Source: Planctomycetota bacterium | GTDB lineage: Bacteria; Planctomycetota; B15-G4 | Length of the DNA stretch: 64,000 bases | Assembly: GCA_029259745.1 (NCBI GenBank) | Contig: JAJDEO010000031.1 | Location: 67,001 to 131,000, forward strand | Reading direction: 5' to 3' | In this document: positions 7,048-17,157 of the stretch, in pieces | Layout: the number at the start of each line of letters is the position of its first letter | Position numbering within the stretch: the first letter of the stretch is position 1 | Program-made: the position numbers and the translations under genes | The notes under the pieces: generated by a model | What the model was told of the DNA's origin: nothing | Database searches by the model: none | What the model saw: the letters and a program-made list of their open reading frames with translations, nothing else

Positions 7048-8763
7048 TTACGGAGCGGCGATTCGGAAGCCGTCCGAGACCGCAAAGCCTTCAGCGGCGC
7101 CCGAGTCGACGATCCAGTACTGCATGAAGATCTCGAAGCCCGGGGGCAGGCCGTCGGGCCACGTCGACGAAAGCTGGATCAAGCCGAGGAAGCTCGTGGT
7201 CAGCGGGATGATGAAGCCCGGCGCCGACGGGTCGGGAACCAGGATGCCACCCTTGAAGGGAGCGCTGAGTTCCGAGACACCGATGACGAGGTTCGCGAGC
7301 GCGTTCGGCGGCGCCGCGACGAGCGTGTAGCTGATCAGGTTGCCGGCGCACGGCGTGCCCGAGAGCAACAGCGAAGGCACGACGGGCGAAGTGCCTGGCA
7401 CGCCACCACCGAGGTTCGAGATCCCCGAGCCCTGGGCGTTCACCGACACGGTGTAGGCACCGCGGCTGCCGTAGTCGCTGTAGACACCGGCCTTTTCGCC
7501 GCCATCGATGAGGATGGTGTAGTTGCCTGCAGCGAGGTCAGGTGTGACCGTCACGCTTTGCGTGTTCGTCGGCGTCTCCGTGAGCACCTCCGAACCCGAG
7601 CCGTCGAGCAGCGTCAGATCGATGTCGACGTTTCCGCCGGGCGCCGTCGGCGTGGCCGAGATCGTGACCGTGCCGCCGGACGTCGAGAACGAGAAGGCGT
7701 CGACGTCGTTGCGACGTTCGATCACACCGTCGACCGAACCGGGCGCGGGAACCGGACACCCGACACCAGGCGGCACCGGCGTGGCCGAGCCACTCGTGTC
7801 GCCGTGGTCATCGTCGTACAGGTCGATGCCGTTGCTGCTGTTCGTGATGATCTGGATGTCGTTCTGACTCGTGGTCGCTCCGGAGTAGTCGCCGTTGCTC
7901 CACTGGACGAGGCTCGAACCGAACGGCGCGCCCATGATCGGACCCCAACCCTGCGTACCCGGGTGGTACGACGAACCGTTGAGACCGTCGTGGACGAGAC
8001 CGAACGTGTGGCCGACCTCGTGACTGACGGTCATCGACCCGGTGTTGTTGCCCTTGTTGAAGGCGAAGCACGGGTTGTCGATCGAGTCGTTGAAGGAGTT
8101 GAGCAGCGCGACGCCGCCGATGCCGTCACCGAAGCCACTCGTGGACTGCGTGATGACGCAGCGCATGCCGTAGCGCTGGTCGCCCGAGCCGTTGCGCGTC
8201 AGGTCGCTGAGCGGCGGCTCGACCGTCGTGACGTTGACGTCGAAGGGGGAGAAGTCTTCGACCACGTAGAGCCACCACGTGATGATCTCTTCGAGCTCGC
8301 CGGTGCTGAAGCTGGCCGAGGAGCCCGAGGTGTTGTAGGGCGGGAACGTGATGTTGTGGCCCCACGAGTTGCTCACCGACTGGTGACCCGTGAAGTCCAT
8401 GTAGATCGTCTTGTCGGCGCCCGGGTTGCTGCTCAGGTTGAAGGCGTCTTCGGGCGGAATCGAGGCGCCCAGGGCCGGCGACTCGTCGTCGCCGCCGGGG
8501 GCCGTCGCCGTGTCGACGACAAAGAGGCGCTGATCTTCGCTGACCCACAAGGTCGGATCGTTGCGAAGAGCGGACACGAGTTCGGCCGGCGGGATCGAAT
8601 GTTCCTCAGCGACGCGCGCGAGGTCGCTCCCGAGGAACTCGATCGCCGCACGACCGCCGAGGCGATTGTCGAGGAGATCGGATTGGGCTGAGACGGACGC
8701 ACTCAGGGCGAGCAACGCCCAGAGTCCGGCCCGCGGAGCGGACGGAGAGAACAGGGTGGTCAT
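7048..8763 (-). CDS. Secreted metzincin-like zinc metalloprotease with pre-peptidase C-terminal domain
   Basis: A 571-aa exported protein. The start at ATG 8763 gives a signal peptide ending near SVSAQ (about 27); the frame stays open upstream but loses protein character. A pro-region covers about 28-110. The protease part is at about 115-320 with the zinc motif HEVGHTFGLVHD (248-259), that is HExxHxxGxxHD as in metzincins, where the third His and Asp extend the site. A conserved IMGAPFGSS segment follows about 15 residues later and may be the Met-turn. A pre-peptidase C-terminal-like beta domain lies at about 335-425 (DVDAFSF ... GNYTILIDGG), and a C-terminal beta module of about 120 residues ends the protein. 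It probably digests extracellular protein. The family subgroup is uncertain. Confidence 0.82.
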   Translation of the reverse strand: MTTLFSPSAPRAGLWALLALSASVSAQSDLLDNRLGGRAAIEFLGSDLARVAEEHSIPPAELVSALRNDPTLWVSEDQRLFVVDTATAPGGDDESPALGASIPPEDAFNLSSNPGADKTIYMDFTGHQSVSNSWGHNITFPPYNTSGSSASFSTGELEEIITWWLYVVEDFSPFDVNVTTVEPPLSDLTRNGSGDQRYGMRCVITQSTSGFGDGIGGVALLNSFNDSIDNPCFAFNKGNNTGSMTVSHEVGHTFGLVHDGLNGSSYHPGTQGWGPIMGAPFGSSLVQWSNGDYSGATTSQNDIQIITNSSNGIDLYDDDHGDTSGSATPVPPGVGCPVPAPGSVDGVIERRNDVDAFSFSTSGGTVTISATPTAPGGNVDIDLTLLDGSGSEVLTETPTNTQSVTVTPDLAAGNYTILIDGGEKAGVYSDYGSRGAYTVSVNAQGSGISNLGGGVPGTSPVVPSLLLSGTPCAGNLISYTLVAAPPNALANLVIGVSELSAPFKGGILVPDPSAPGFIIPLTTSFLGLIQLSSTWPDGLPPGFEIFMQYWIVDSGAAEGFAVSDGFRIAAP

Positions 8764-9195
8764 GGACAACACCGATTTCGGGGAGAGACGAATCGTCGAT
8801 CGACGAAAACTCATCGACGTCCGAGCCACTGCACTCGAGACGGATCGGAAGTCTGTCGACCAACGGACCGGGAGATGCGCAGCACATCGACCCGCGGCAA
8901 GGGGGAGAGTTCGGGGGAGCCGCGGAATCCTGCGCAAACGAGATGATTGCCGGAGTTTGGGAAACCGACAAGTCCGAAGTTGGGACGCGTCCCGATTCGG
9001 GACGTTTGCGTTGACGACGACGGCAACTCGACTTGGCCACCGAAGCGCCGGCAGCTCTCGTGATTGACCACGAGCCGTCGGTTTCAGCCGCAACGCAGGC
9101 ATCCACGACGGCACGGAGCACCACGTTCGCGGCTCGCGCCTCGACGGCGTCTCACGTGCGCCGAACACACGCCCACGTGACCGCGACGGCTCAGC
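8764..9195. other. 432-bp intergenic region upstream of the protease gene; overlapping palindromes only
   Basis: No gene seen. It contains a perfect 12-bp palindrome GGGACGCGTCCC (8982-8993) overlapping TCCCGATTCGGGA (8990-9002). These could be an operator for the protease gene or part of a terminator for the gene at 9196-11319; nothing decides between them. Confidence 0.4.
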
Positions 9196-11319
9196 TCACT
9201 CGGGAACCGCGGCCACGGTGACCGGCTCGCTCGCAGCACCACGTCGGCCCTCTTCGGCGATCGTGCGCACCCAGTAGCGGTACGACACACCGGTTTCGGC
9301 CGAGAAGTCGAAGTAGCGCAGCGTGCCGCCGGCCTCGGTGCAGCTGGCCTCGACGATGTCCAGTGGGCGCGACGGACGCGGGCCCATCTCAGTCGCCCGG
9401 TAGATCTCGTACCACTTGGCTTCCGACGTGCAGTTGATCACGAACGTCGGCAGGCCTCCGGGAAAGCCGAACTCACCGTCGAAGGTCGACAGCTCGGGGT
9501 CGGACACCGTCGGTGGCGCAGGCTGATCATCGGTGGCACGACGCCAGCCGATGTTGCCGGCGAAGAACTGGATCCGGTTCGGGTCGCCGTCGGGGTGGAA
9601 GTAGGCTTCGACGTTCACGCCCAACCCGGAGGGCGCCGTGAAACTGGCTCCGACCTCTTCGACCTTTTCGATCGTGTACTGCACCGTGTGTGCGTCGGGG
9701 AGCACGGAAGTGATCGGCGTCACCGACCATTCAGAGATCCGGTATGTCGTGACAGCCGGACCATCGCGCACGACGAGCTTGCTACGCCCGCTCGCTCGAT
9801 CGAGGTCGAACGTGAAGCGCGAGCTGTTCTGCGACGTGATGAAGTCGTCGCGCACCCAGTCGCCGACGAGGTCGGCTCCAGCACCGGCGATCGTCTTCGT
9901 GTCCGACTTCTTGAACTTCGGAAAGCGGACGCGGGACTTGACGGACTGCGTGATGCCTTCTTCGACTTCCGAAAGGTCGCTGGCGAAAAGCCGGTAGCCG
10001 CCGAGCGCAGGAATCGGCAGATCGTTGATCTCATAGTTGTTGCCGATCTGCGTGAGATAGTCACTGACATCGACTTCACCGAGGTCACCGAGGAGCGTCG
10101 GCGGAATGAGATTGCTGGCCGTGTCGCCCTTCGTCTTGACCGTGACGTCGAGCGTGCTGCCGGCGCGGGCGGGGAAGACCGCCACCGGGTCTTGCCCCTT
10201 CGTGAGCGTCTCGGGAGCCACGGGCTTGCGAGCCTCGCGCGGCGGCTTGTTGCGCAGTCGCGCGGAGAAGAGCCCGGCCGTGCCTTCGAGTCCGCTGACG
10301 CGCACTTCGTAGATGCCCGTGCTCGGCAGCTTCACCTTTGCACGCGCCCGCGCCCCACCGGTTCCGGCGCTGCCGATCACGGCCCCGGTGGCCTGTTCGA
10401 TGACGGCGATGGTCGGCTTCAGCGCGCCGGCCTCGCGGCGGACGAGCACCGTTGCCCGTTCACCTTCGAGCCCCTCGAACCGCACCGACTGCTCTTCGCC
10501 CACGTCGATCGGGCCTTTGAAGTCACGACCGCGGGCGATCGTCGGAGCGAGCGTCGCGCCTTCGACGAGCCGCAGCGATGTCCCGCGCAGCTCGAGGTAC
10601 GGGCTCGGCTCGGCGCCGTTGTCGAAGACGAACGGGCCGAGGAACGACTTGTCGAGCAGGTAGGCCTCGGTGTCGAGACCGAAGGGATTGTCCTCCCCCG
10701 TCGCAACGATCCAGAGCGGCCCTGTGTTGATGTCGAAGGGCTGGAAGGACATCGCGAACGGACCGTTCTCGAGCACGACGGGATCACCGCGCGGTGCGTC
10801 GTCGCCGGCGGTGCTCGGATCCGAGAGCAGCACGTCGAAGGAGTAGGCCGCGGCGTTGAGGTTTCCCATTCCGCCGACGACACCGCCGGGGAAGCCCTTG
10901 AACGTGAAGTTGCGCGTGGCACCGAGCTCGCCGTTGCCCGTGGCGCCCGTGTGCAGCCGGATCGTGAACGTCACCGTGCCCGACGAGGCCGAGATGTAGC
11001 CGACCGAGAAGGATGTCAGCGCTTCACTGCCCGCCGTGTCGAGATTCCCGTCGAGCCGGAAGACGTCTGCGAGGCCGACGGATCCCAACGAGTACCCGGC
11101 GATGTCACCGCTCGTGTTCGAGAAGATCACGGCCTCGTCGGTGTCGTCGTCGCCAAGCGTGTCGGGCAGGAACGTCTTTGTCGCCCAGTCGTATGTCCCG
11201 AGATACTCGGCCGGATCATCGAAGTTCTGGAAACTGCGCGTGCCTTGCTGCGCGAACGCCGTGGTGGCGAGCAACAGGGACGCCGCGATCGAACAAGCGA
11301 GACGTGAGGAAAGAGACAT
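9196..11319 (-). CDS. Large secreted protein, tandem paralogue A
   Basis: A 707-aa exported protein whose signal peptide (MSLSSRLACSIAASLLLATTAFA) ends near residue 23. It aligns by eye along its whole length with the next gene (11395-13494). Shared blocks include an N-terminal Y-D-x-A-T-K-x-F segment, a PPC-like beta sandwich at about 265-360 (VRFEGLEGERATVLVRR ... GIYEVRVSGLEG), a central block with TFDLDR.SGRSK and AVTTYRI.EW, and a C-terminal fibronectin-type-like module ending in YRYWVRTI. No catalytic motif is visible, so a structural or binding role at the cell surface is likely, but this is inference. The two genes are 75 bp apart on the same strand and probably arose by tandem duplication. 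Confidence 0.7.
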   Translation of the reverse strand: MSLSSRLACSIAASLLLATTAFAQQGTRSFQNFDDPAEYLGTYDWATKTFLPDTLGDDDTDEAVIFSNTSGDIAGYSLGSVGLADVFRLDGNLDTAGSEALTSFSVGYISASSGTVTFTIRLHTGATGNGELGATRNFTFKGFPGGVVGGMGNLNAAAYSFDVLLSDPSTAGDDAPRGDPVVLENGPFAMSFQPFDINTGPLWIVATGEDNPFGLDTEAYLLDKSFLGPFVFDNGAEPSPYLELRGTSLRLVEGATLAPTIARGRDFKGPIDVGEEQSVRFEGLEGERATVLVRREAGALKPTIAVIEQATGAVIGSAGTGGARARAKVKLPSTGIYEVRVSGLEGTAGLFSARLRNKPPREARKPVAPETLTKGQDPVAVFPARAGSTLDVTVKTKGDTASNLIPPTLLGDLGEVDVSDYLTQIGNNYEINDLPIPALGGYRLFASDLSEVEEGITQSVKSRVRFPKFKKSDTKTIAGAGADLVGDWVRDDFITSQNSSRFTFDLDRASGRSKLVVRDGPAVTTYRISEWSVTPITSVLPDAHTVQYTIEKVEEVGASFTAPSGLGVNVEAYFHPDGDPNRIQFFAGNIGWRRATDDQPAPPTVSDPELSTFDGEFGFPGGLPTFVINCTSEAKWYEIYRATEMGPRPSRPLDIVEASCTEAGGTLRYFDFSAETGVSYRYWVRTIAEEGRRGAASEPVTVAAVPE

Positions 11320-11394
11320 CTTTGGTTCCAGCGAAGGGTGTACGTGTGTGCGGGGCGGAGCGCGTGGGTCGAAGAACAGACGAGCCGAGGACGG

Positions 11395-13494
11395 TCAGTC
11401 CTCGCCCTCCGTCGTGACGTCCAGCGGCTCACTCGTGGGTCCGCGACGGCCATCGGCGTCGAGGACACGGACCCAGTAGCGGTAGGTGACGCCGGGATCG
11501 CCGTCGTAGTCGATATAGCGGCGCGTACTCATCGACGCCCCGGTGCATGTTGCTTCGACGACATCACGCGGCGCACTCGGACGGTCACCTGGCGCCTCGA
11601 CGCGATAAATCTCGAACCAGCGCGCCCCGGGGGGGCACTCGATCGTGAAGACCGGGAGCCCTGAAGGCACGCCGAACTCACCGTCCGTGACCGTGACGCC
11701 GCCGTCGGACAGGCTCGAAGCCGGGGGCAGATTCAGGGTAGGACGCCGCCAGACGATGCCCGAGTCGACGAACTGGATCCGATCGGGGTCGTTGTCGGGG
11801 TGGAAGTACTCGCGCACTTCGAATCCACCGTCGGTGACCGAAGTGAAGGCGCCCGTGATCGTCTCGATCTCGTCGACGTCCAGCTCGAGGGTGCGCGCGC
11901 CTGGCAACGACGTGAAGGACGGCTTGATCCGCCACTCGCCGATCCGATACGTCGTCACGGCGGTGCCGTCGACGACGACGAACTTGCTGCGGCCGCTGCG
12001 ACGGTCGAGGTCGAACGTGTAGCGCGCCGAGTTCTCCTTCGTCACGAAGTCAGAGCGTTCCCACTGACCCACGAGATCGCGATCCTCGACGGACACCATC
12101 TTGCGATCCGACTTCTTGATCTTCGCGAAGCGGATCTTGGCTTTGATCTTCTGCGGCACCTGCTCGAACATCAGCTCGGGGTCGTCCACGACCGCGCCAC
12201 CGAAGAGCTGATAGCCCCCAACGGCTGGCAGCGGGAAGTCGGTGATCTCGAAGGCGTTGCCGATCTGCGTCAACACGTCGCTGAGATCGAGGTCGCCGAG
12301 ATCGGAGCGCAGGACGGGTTCGAGCAGCGCCAGGGTCGTCTCTTCGGAGGGTTCGATCGTGGCGCTGAGGAGGCCGGCCCCGCGCGCGGGAAACACGACC
12401 TTCGGCGGTTCACCATCGACGAGTGTCTCGGGCTCTACGGGTTTGCGGGCAGCGCGCGGCGGCTTGCCGCGCACGCTCGCCGTGAAGGCACCCGCGGCAC
12501 CGTCCGCGCTCGTGATCCGCAGCTCGAACAACCCCGTGCGCGGCAGCGTGATGCGCGTGCGCGCCTTGCCGCCGCCGTTGCCCGCCGTTCCGATGACCTC
12601 GTCCGTCGCCAAGTCGACGATGTCGACGAGCGGACGCAGCGGGCTGCCCTTCTGACGGCGCACGAGCACCGTCATGCGTTCGTCCTCGAGCCCCTCGAAG
12701 CGCACGCGTAGCTCGGGCTCGTCGACAATCGCGGCGTCGAGATCGCGGCCGAGTTCGATCATCACGGGCACGCGATCGCCGCCAGTGATGCGCTGCGTCG
12801 TGCCGTTCAACCCGAGGATCGGGCTCGGCACGTTGTCTTCGAACTCACGTGTGAACAAGTACTGCGTGTCGACGTCGTAGACATCGACGCCCGGTGCGAA
12901 GGGGTTCTCTTCAGCCGTGACGTCAGCCCACGTCGGGCCGGTCAGGAAGTTGTCGACCTGCATCGACAGGCCGATGTTTCCATCCGTGATGACGAGCGGA
13001 TCGCCCTCCGAGACGTCGTCACTCGTGGGGTCGGCGAGGACTATGCTGAAGGAGTAGGCGATCGGGTTCTCACCGTCGCTCGCCGGCATGCCATCGAAGA
13101 AGAAGGCGCGCGACGTCCCTGGCTCACCGGCGCCCGCGCCCGTGTGCAGGTTGAAGGTGAACGAGGTCGTGTTGAAGGCGCGCGTGTTGTAGCCGAACGT
13201 CAGCGATGTGATCGCGGTCGCTTCGCTGATGTCGAGCGGCGTGACGAGCCACGAAAGCTCGAGTTCGTCCGTGAGCAGGCCGTCGTAGCCGAGTCCCGCC
13301 AGGGCGGTGTTGTCGAGCAGCACTTCGGCCGGGTCGGTGTCGCTCAGCGTCTGGCCGGTGAAGCTCTTGGTCGCCATGTCATAGACGCCGAGATCGATGA
13401 CCTCGGCCGTCTTGAAGGTCTGCTGAGCCGACAGGCTCACGCAGGCCAGTGCGAACGCGCTCAGGGTGCGGGCGAGACAAGCAGTGGTCGTCAT
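11395..13494 (-). CDS. Large secreted protein, tandem paralogue B
   Basis: A 699-aa paralogue of the downstream gene. I start at ATG 13494, which opens a signal peptide (MTTTACLARTLSAFALACVS, cleavage near LSAQ); an ATG at 13596 would add 34 basic residues before it. The layout is the same: an N-terminal beta region beginning Y-D-M-A-T-K-S-F, a PPC-like domain (VRFEGLEDERMTVLVRR), a linker with KPPRAARKPVEPETL, a central block with TFDLDRRSGRSK and TTYRIGEW, and an Ig/fibronectin-like end with YRYWVRVLD. The C-terminal residues are acidic (EGED). Divergence from paralogue A is moderate and spread over the protein, so the duplication is not recent. No enzyme motif is seen; partner and role are unknown. 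Confidence 0.7.
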   Translation of the reverse strand: MTTTACLARTLSAFALACVSLSAQQTFKTAEVIDLGVYDMATKSFTGQTLSDTDPAEVLLDNTALAGLGYDGLLTDELELSWLVTPLDISEATAITSLTFGYNTRAFNTTSFTFNLHTGAGAGEPGTSRAFFFDGMPASDGENPIAYSFSIVLADPTSDDVSEGDPLVITDGNIGLSMQVDNFLTGPTWADVTAEENPFAPGVDVYDVDTQYLFTREFEDNVPSPILGLNGTTQRITGGDRVPVMIELGRDLDAAIVDEPELRVRFEGLEDERMTVLVRRQKGSPLRPLVDIVDLATDEVIGTAGNGGGKARTRITLPRTGLFELRITSADGAAGAFTASVRGKPPRAARKPVEPETLVDGEPPKVVFPARGAGLLSATIEPSEETTLALLEPVLRSDLGDLDLSDVLTQIGNAFEITDFPLPAVGGYQLFGGAVVDDPELMFEQVPQKIKAKIRFAKIKKSDRKMVSVEDRDLVGQWERSDFVTKENSARYTFDLDRRSGRSKFVVVDGTAVTTYRIGEWRIKPSFTSLPGARTLELDVDEIETITGAFTSVTDGGFEVREYFHPDNDPDRIQFVDSGIVWRRPTLNLPPASSLSDGGVTVTDGEFGVPSGLPVFTIECPPGARWFEIYRVEAPGDRPSAPRDVVEATCTGASMSTRRYIDYDGDPGVTYRYWVRVLDADGRRGPTSEPLDVTTEGED

Positions 13495-13665
13495 CGACGT
13501 GTGGGTCCGTGTTGACGGGGTTCGGGCGCGACGCGAGGAACGGCACGGTCCGATTCGGGGCGATCTTCGGATAGCGCCCCCGAGTTTAACGCGCATGGCC
13601 TGCCGCGCGCAGCGATGGATCGCTTTCCCGCGCCTCGACCGCGACTTCGGCGCCCTCGGGGCACG

Positions 13666-16600
13666 TCAGGGCAGGACGATCGAGCAGTAGTTCACGGCGT
13701 TTGACGGCTGATCGTAGTAGTGCGCAGGGATATCCCCACCGAGCCCCACGAAGTCGGGCTTGGCCGGCCCGGTCGACCCGATCCAGGCCGGACTGAGCGA
13801 GACGGTCGTCTCCGCCACGGGCGTGAACGGCTCGAGGGCGAACGTCGCCACGCCGTTGGCAGCGGTCTTGGCGTCCTGCTCCCAGCTCTGTGAGCCGATG
13901 TCTCCCTCCCAGAAGACACGCACGTTGACGCCCCCCACGGGTGCGCCCGTGTGGTCGTTCACCGTCACCGTGGCGACGACGTCGTAGGGCGCCGACGGCG
14001 AGGCCGCGAGCGTGATGTCCGCGACGTGGAAGAACGGCGGCAGCGTCTCGAAGCTCCCGTCGACGAAGATCTCGATGCCGTCGCGATCGCGGACTGTGGC
14101 GCGGTAGTGCACGACCGAGCCGCCGGGAAGCCCGACAACCACGAGGTCGTGCCGCCGCGCAAGCCCCGGCGGGCTCGTCACCACCCCGAGCGAGCTGCCG
14201 CCGGGAACGAGCCCGAAGGTCACGTCGACATCCACGGGCTCGTCCACGACCAGCGCGATCGTGGCGCTGCTGTGGAAGATCTCCTCGGCGCTGTGGGCGA
14301 GCACCACCGGGGCCGCCCCGCCGGCCAACGCGACGTCGGGCACGAGCGGGTTGCCGCCGCGCAGCAGCTCGTCACCGTCGAGGTATCCGTCACCGTCGGT
14401 ATCAGGATTCGTCGGCGACGTCCCCGAGGTGCGCTCGAGTTCGTCGAAGAAACCGTCCTCGTCGCGGTCGATCCCCAGACGCGTCCCCATTCCCGGCGGA
14501 ACGACCGTGAACGTGAACCAGACGATGTCGAGCGCAGCAACGGCTTCGAGCAGCGCGCGTTCGACGAACGTGCCCGTATCGAAGAGGTAGCCCCAGAGCC
14601 CCGACGGCTCGTCGAACGTGTAGACGGCGCCGCGCGACAACGGCGTGCCGTCGACGTCCTCGCGGTAGCCGTGGAGGATGATGTCGAACTGCGGCGGGTC
14701 GTTGCGCGCGAAGGGCTCGGCGAGATCGAGATGCGCCGCCGTCGACGCGATCGAGTCGGCGCGCAACGTCACCTGCGAACCGACGAGCGGCGCCAGCCCC
14801 GTGTCCCACTGCTGCACGAACGTCGCGACGGCGTCCTTGTCGAGCGTGTCGAAGTTGCCGAAGGTCGGCATTCCGCCGTTCGGGACGTGGAAGTCCATGA
14901 AGCCACGCACGCCGTCGACGGCCCCGTCGTGCAGCGCGCCGAAGCCCGTGAGGAACTTGAAGTCCTTCTCGTAGATGTAGCGCAGCTGCGCGGTGTTGAA
15001 GAGCTGCGTGAAGCTGCCGGCGCTCACCGTCGGGCGCGCGCCGGTGAAGTCCGTGCCGTTCGTGAAGTCGCCGACGTGGCACTGGATGCAGAAGAGCTCC
15101 GTGTTGATGGCGTAGCTCTTTGGCGGCACTGCGGGGTTCATGCCGTACGTCTCGGCCCCCAGCGCCGCCAGCCCGGTGTACTCGCGGTCGAGTGGCTGCA
15201 TGGGGTTCGGGCCGTAACGCAGCGTGCGCAGGTACGTCGTGAACTCCTGCATCTCCGTCGGAGTGACACCACCGCCGCCGAGCAGCGAACCGAACGCGCC
15301 CGCGAAGGTGTGAAACGTGCGCCGGTCGCCGCGCCAGTGCAGCGGGCTGTCGTCCTTCGTGTCGGGGTCGATGAGTCCGCGTAGGCTCTGGGTGACCATC
15401 GGACCTTTGAGCGGATTGAGGATCGGTGTCGTCGCCGCGACGACGAGTTCGTCGGGATAGCCGCCCAGGCCCGTCATGACGTCCGGGAAGTAGTACGACA
15501 GCCCGCCTTCGGGGTCGCCGAGGTCCCAGGCCATCTGGTCGAAGTGGCCGAAGATGTGGCATGACGCGCAGGACATCGACCCGTTGCCGTGCCCCGTCGC
15601 CACGCGCGCGTCGTAGAGATGCTCGCGGCCCGCCTTGACGGCGTCCGGTTCGGGGTCGAAGGCCAACGCCGCGCGCGCGACGACCCGATCACCGTGGTTG
15701 ACCGCCAGCGCGCGCACCGTCGCATCGCCGCGCGTCAGCACGTAGACAATCCCGCGCGCCTCGTCGACGGCCAGTCCGCTGGGCAGTGTGGCCTCGAGCG
15801 CCACCTCCCGGACGACCTCGGCCGTTTCACCGTCGAGCACGACGAGCGAGGCCGTGCCCAACGCCGACACGTAGGCGCGCGGCGCGCTGCCCTCGCGCCC
15901 GAAGGCGATCTGCGTGGGTTGCGCGTGGTGCGCGGCCGTCGTCGGCGGGGCCAGCGAGACGATGCTCTTCACGGCACCGCCCGGCGCGACGATCGCAACG
16001 CGGTTGTCGATGGCCGCGCCTTTGAGCACCGGTTCGAAGCGCGTGAGGTTGCGAGCCTCGGTCGCCGCAACCCAAAGATCGCCCGTGAACGGGTTGAGTT
16101 CGAGATCGAAGAGCGTCGTGCCGACGCCCGTCGTCGGGCTCGCCGCGATGGCCAGCGTCGTGGCATCAACCGCCAGCACGTCGTGGTCGAGGAGCTGCGG
16201 GGCGAGCGTCGGGAAGTCGGAGTCGCGCACGATGCGCCCGGCGATCGGAATCTGCCATCCGCGCACGAACGCCGGCAGCTCGGCCTTCGTGAGCACGGGG
16301 TTCACGGGGAACGGCGTCTCGTCGCCGGCGAGCGTCAGCTGCGACCAGCCCAGGGTCGTCGTCGTGTCGGTCTCGTCGAGCAGCGTCGTGCGGTTGCCCG
16401 AGTTCTGCGGGACGACGTACACGGCGCCGTCGAGCGCCACGACGTCGCGCGGCTTGATGACGCCGAGCGACACGTGCTCGATGAGCGCGTAGGGCGCGAC
16501 GGCTTGGGCGACGACGAGCACGTGGTGACTCGTGTCGCCCTTGTCCGTCTCACCGGCCGGCGGCGATACGGTCGGCGTGCGCGCGCAGGCGACGAAGATC

Positions 16601-17157
16601 CGGTCGTCCACGACCACGAGCCCCTGGGGTTCGTCCCCGACGGGAATCGTGGCCACCGTGAACCCGACGGCGAGGTCCACGACCGACACCGTGTCGGACA
16701 TGTGGTTCGCGACGAAGAGCGTCGTGCCGTCGAGCGAGAGCGCCATCGAAACCGGCTCGAGTCCGACGAAGATCGACCGCTCGTGGCGAAGCCGCACAGC
16801 CGGAAGTGGCGGCACGACACCCGCTCCGCCGAGCGCCACGACGCCGCCGCCTTCGGCGACCCCGCCCTGTGCCATCGACGTCGAGCCGGACGTCCCGGGA
16901 CTGCGCCCGCCGCGCGTCGCGACCGGGCGCGGTTCGATCGCAAAGACCTCGACGCGGTGGTCGGGCGTGTTGAGCGCGTACAGCGTCTGGCCGTCGGGTG
17001 CGAGCAGGAGCGGCTCGACGTGGCCGGACTCGAACTGGATGTACGGCGCCGCGGCCGCCGAGCGAACGGAAGGGTCGGCCTGCCCGAATGCCGCGCACAC
17101 ACCGACAGCCACGCTGATCAGCGCACGAACGAACAAGGGGGAAATCGACATCGACAA
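13666..17157 (-). CDS. Exported beta-propeller protein with two c-type heme sites and Ca-binding tail
   Basis: An 1163-aa protein with a signal peptide ending near AAFGQ (26). Residues about 35-500 form YVTN/YncE-like propeller repeats (for example DGTTLFVANHMSDTVSVVDL and ARGIVYVLTRGD). Two c-type heme motifs follow, CASCH (530-534) and CIQCH (690-694), in a region resembling the di-heme cytochrome c peroxidase/MauG group. Near residues 890-935, DRDEDGFFDELE and DTDGDGYLDGDEL are thrombospondin type-3 calcium repeats, then come Ig-like beta modules. This suggests a surface or periplasmic electron-transfer enzyme, possibly a peroxidase or oxidase. The substrate is unknown. Genes with propeller and CCP parts together occur in several environmental bacteria, so the fusion itself need not be new. 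Confidence 0.8.
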   Translation of the reverse strand: MSMSISPLFVRALISVAVGVCAAFGQADPSVRSAAAAPYIQFESGHVEPLLLAPDGQTLYALNTPDHRVEVFAIEPRPVATRGGRSPGTSGSTSMAQGGVAEGGGVVALGGAGVVPPLPAVRLRHERSIFVGLEPVSMALSLDGTTLFVANHMSDTVSVVDLAVGFTVATIPVGDEPQGLVVVDDRIFVACARTPTVSPPAGETDKGDTSHHVLVVAQAVAPYALIEHVSLGVIKPRDVVALDGAVYVVPQNSGNRTTLLDETDTTTTLGWSQLTLAGDETPFPVNPVLTKAELPAFVRGWQIPIAGRIVRDSDFPTLAPQLLDHDVLAVDATTLAIAASPTTGVGTTLFDLELNPFTGDLWVAATEARNLTRFEPVLKGAAIDNRVAIVAPGGAVKSIVSLAPPTTAAHHAQPTQIAFGREGSAPRAYVSALGTASLVVLDGETAEVVREVALEATLPSGLAVDEARGIVYVLTRGDATVRALAVNHGDRVVARAALAFDPEPDAVKAGREHLYDARVATGHGNGSMSCASCHIFGHFDQMAWDLGDPEGGLSYYFPDVMTGLGGYPDELVVAATTPILNPLKGPMVTQSLRGLIDPDTKDDSPLHWRGDRRTFHTFAGAFGSLLGGGGVTPTEMQEFTTYLRTLRYGPNPMQPLDREYTGLAALGAETYGMNPAVPPKSYAINTELFCIQCHVGDFTNGTDFTGARPTVSAGSFTQLFNTAQLRYIYEKDFKFLTGFGALHDGAVDGVRGFMDFHVPNGGMPTFGNFDTLDKDAVATFVQQWDTGLAPLVGSQVTLRADSIASTAAHLDLAEPFARNDPPQFDIILHGYREDVDGTPLSRGAVYTFDEPSGLWGYLFDTGTFVERALLEAVAALDIVWFTFTVVPPGMGTRLGIDRDEDGFFDELERTSGTSPTNPDTDGDGYLDGDELLRGGNPLVPDVALAGGAAPVVLAHSAEEIFHSSATIALVVDEPVDVDVTFGLVPGGSSLGVVTSPPGLARRHDLVVVGLPGGSVVHYRATVRDRDGIEIFVDGSFETLPPFFHVADITLAASPSAPYDVVATVTVNDHTGAPVGGVNVRVFWEGDIGSQSWEQDAKTAANGVATFALEPFTPVAETTVSLSPAWIGSTGPAKPDFVGLGGDIPAHYYDQPSNAVNYCSIVLP

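Noticed and set aside
7000-8691. 563-codon open frame on the plus strand
   Set aside because: It is antisense to the metzincin-like protease, which has a zinc motif and signal peptide.
9595-11307. 570-codon open frame on the plus strand
   Set aside because: It is antisense to secreted paralogue A and has Arg/Asp-rich content with no signal peptide.
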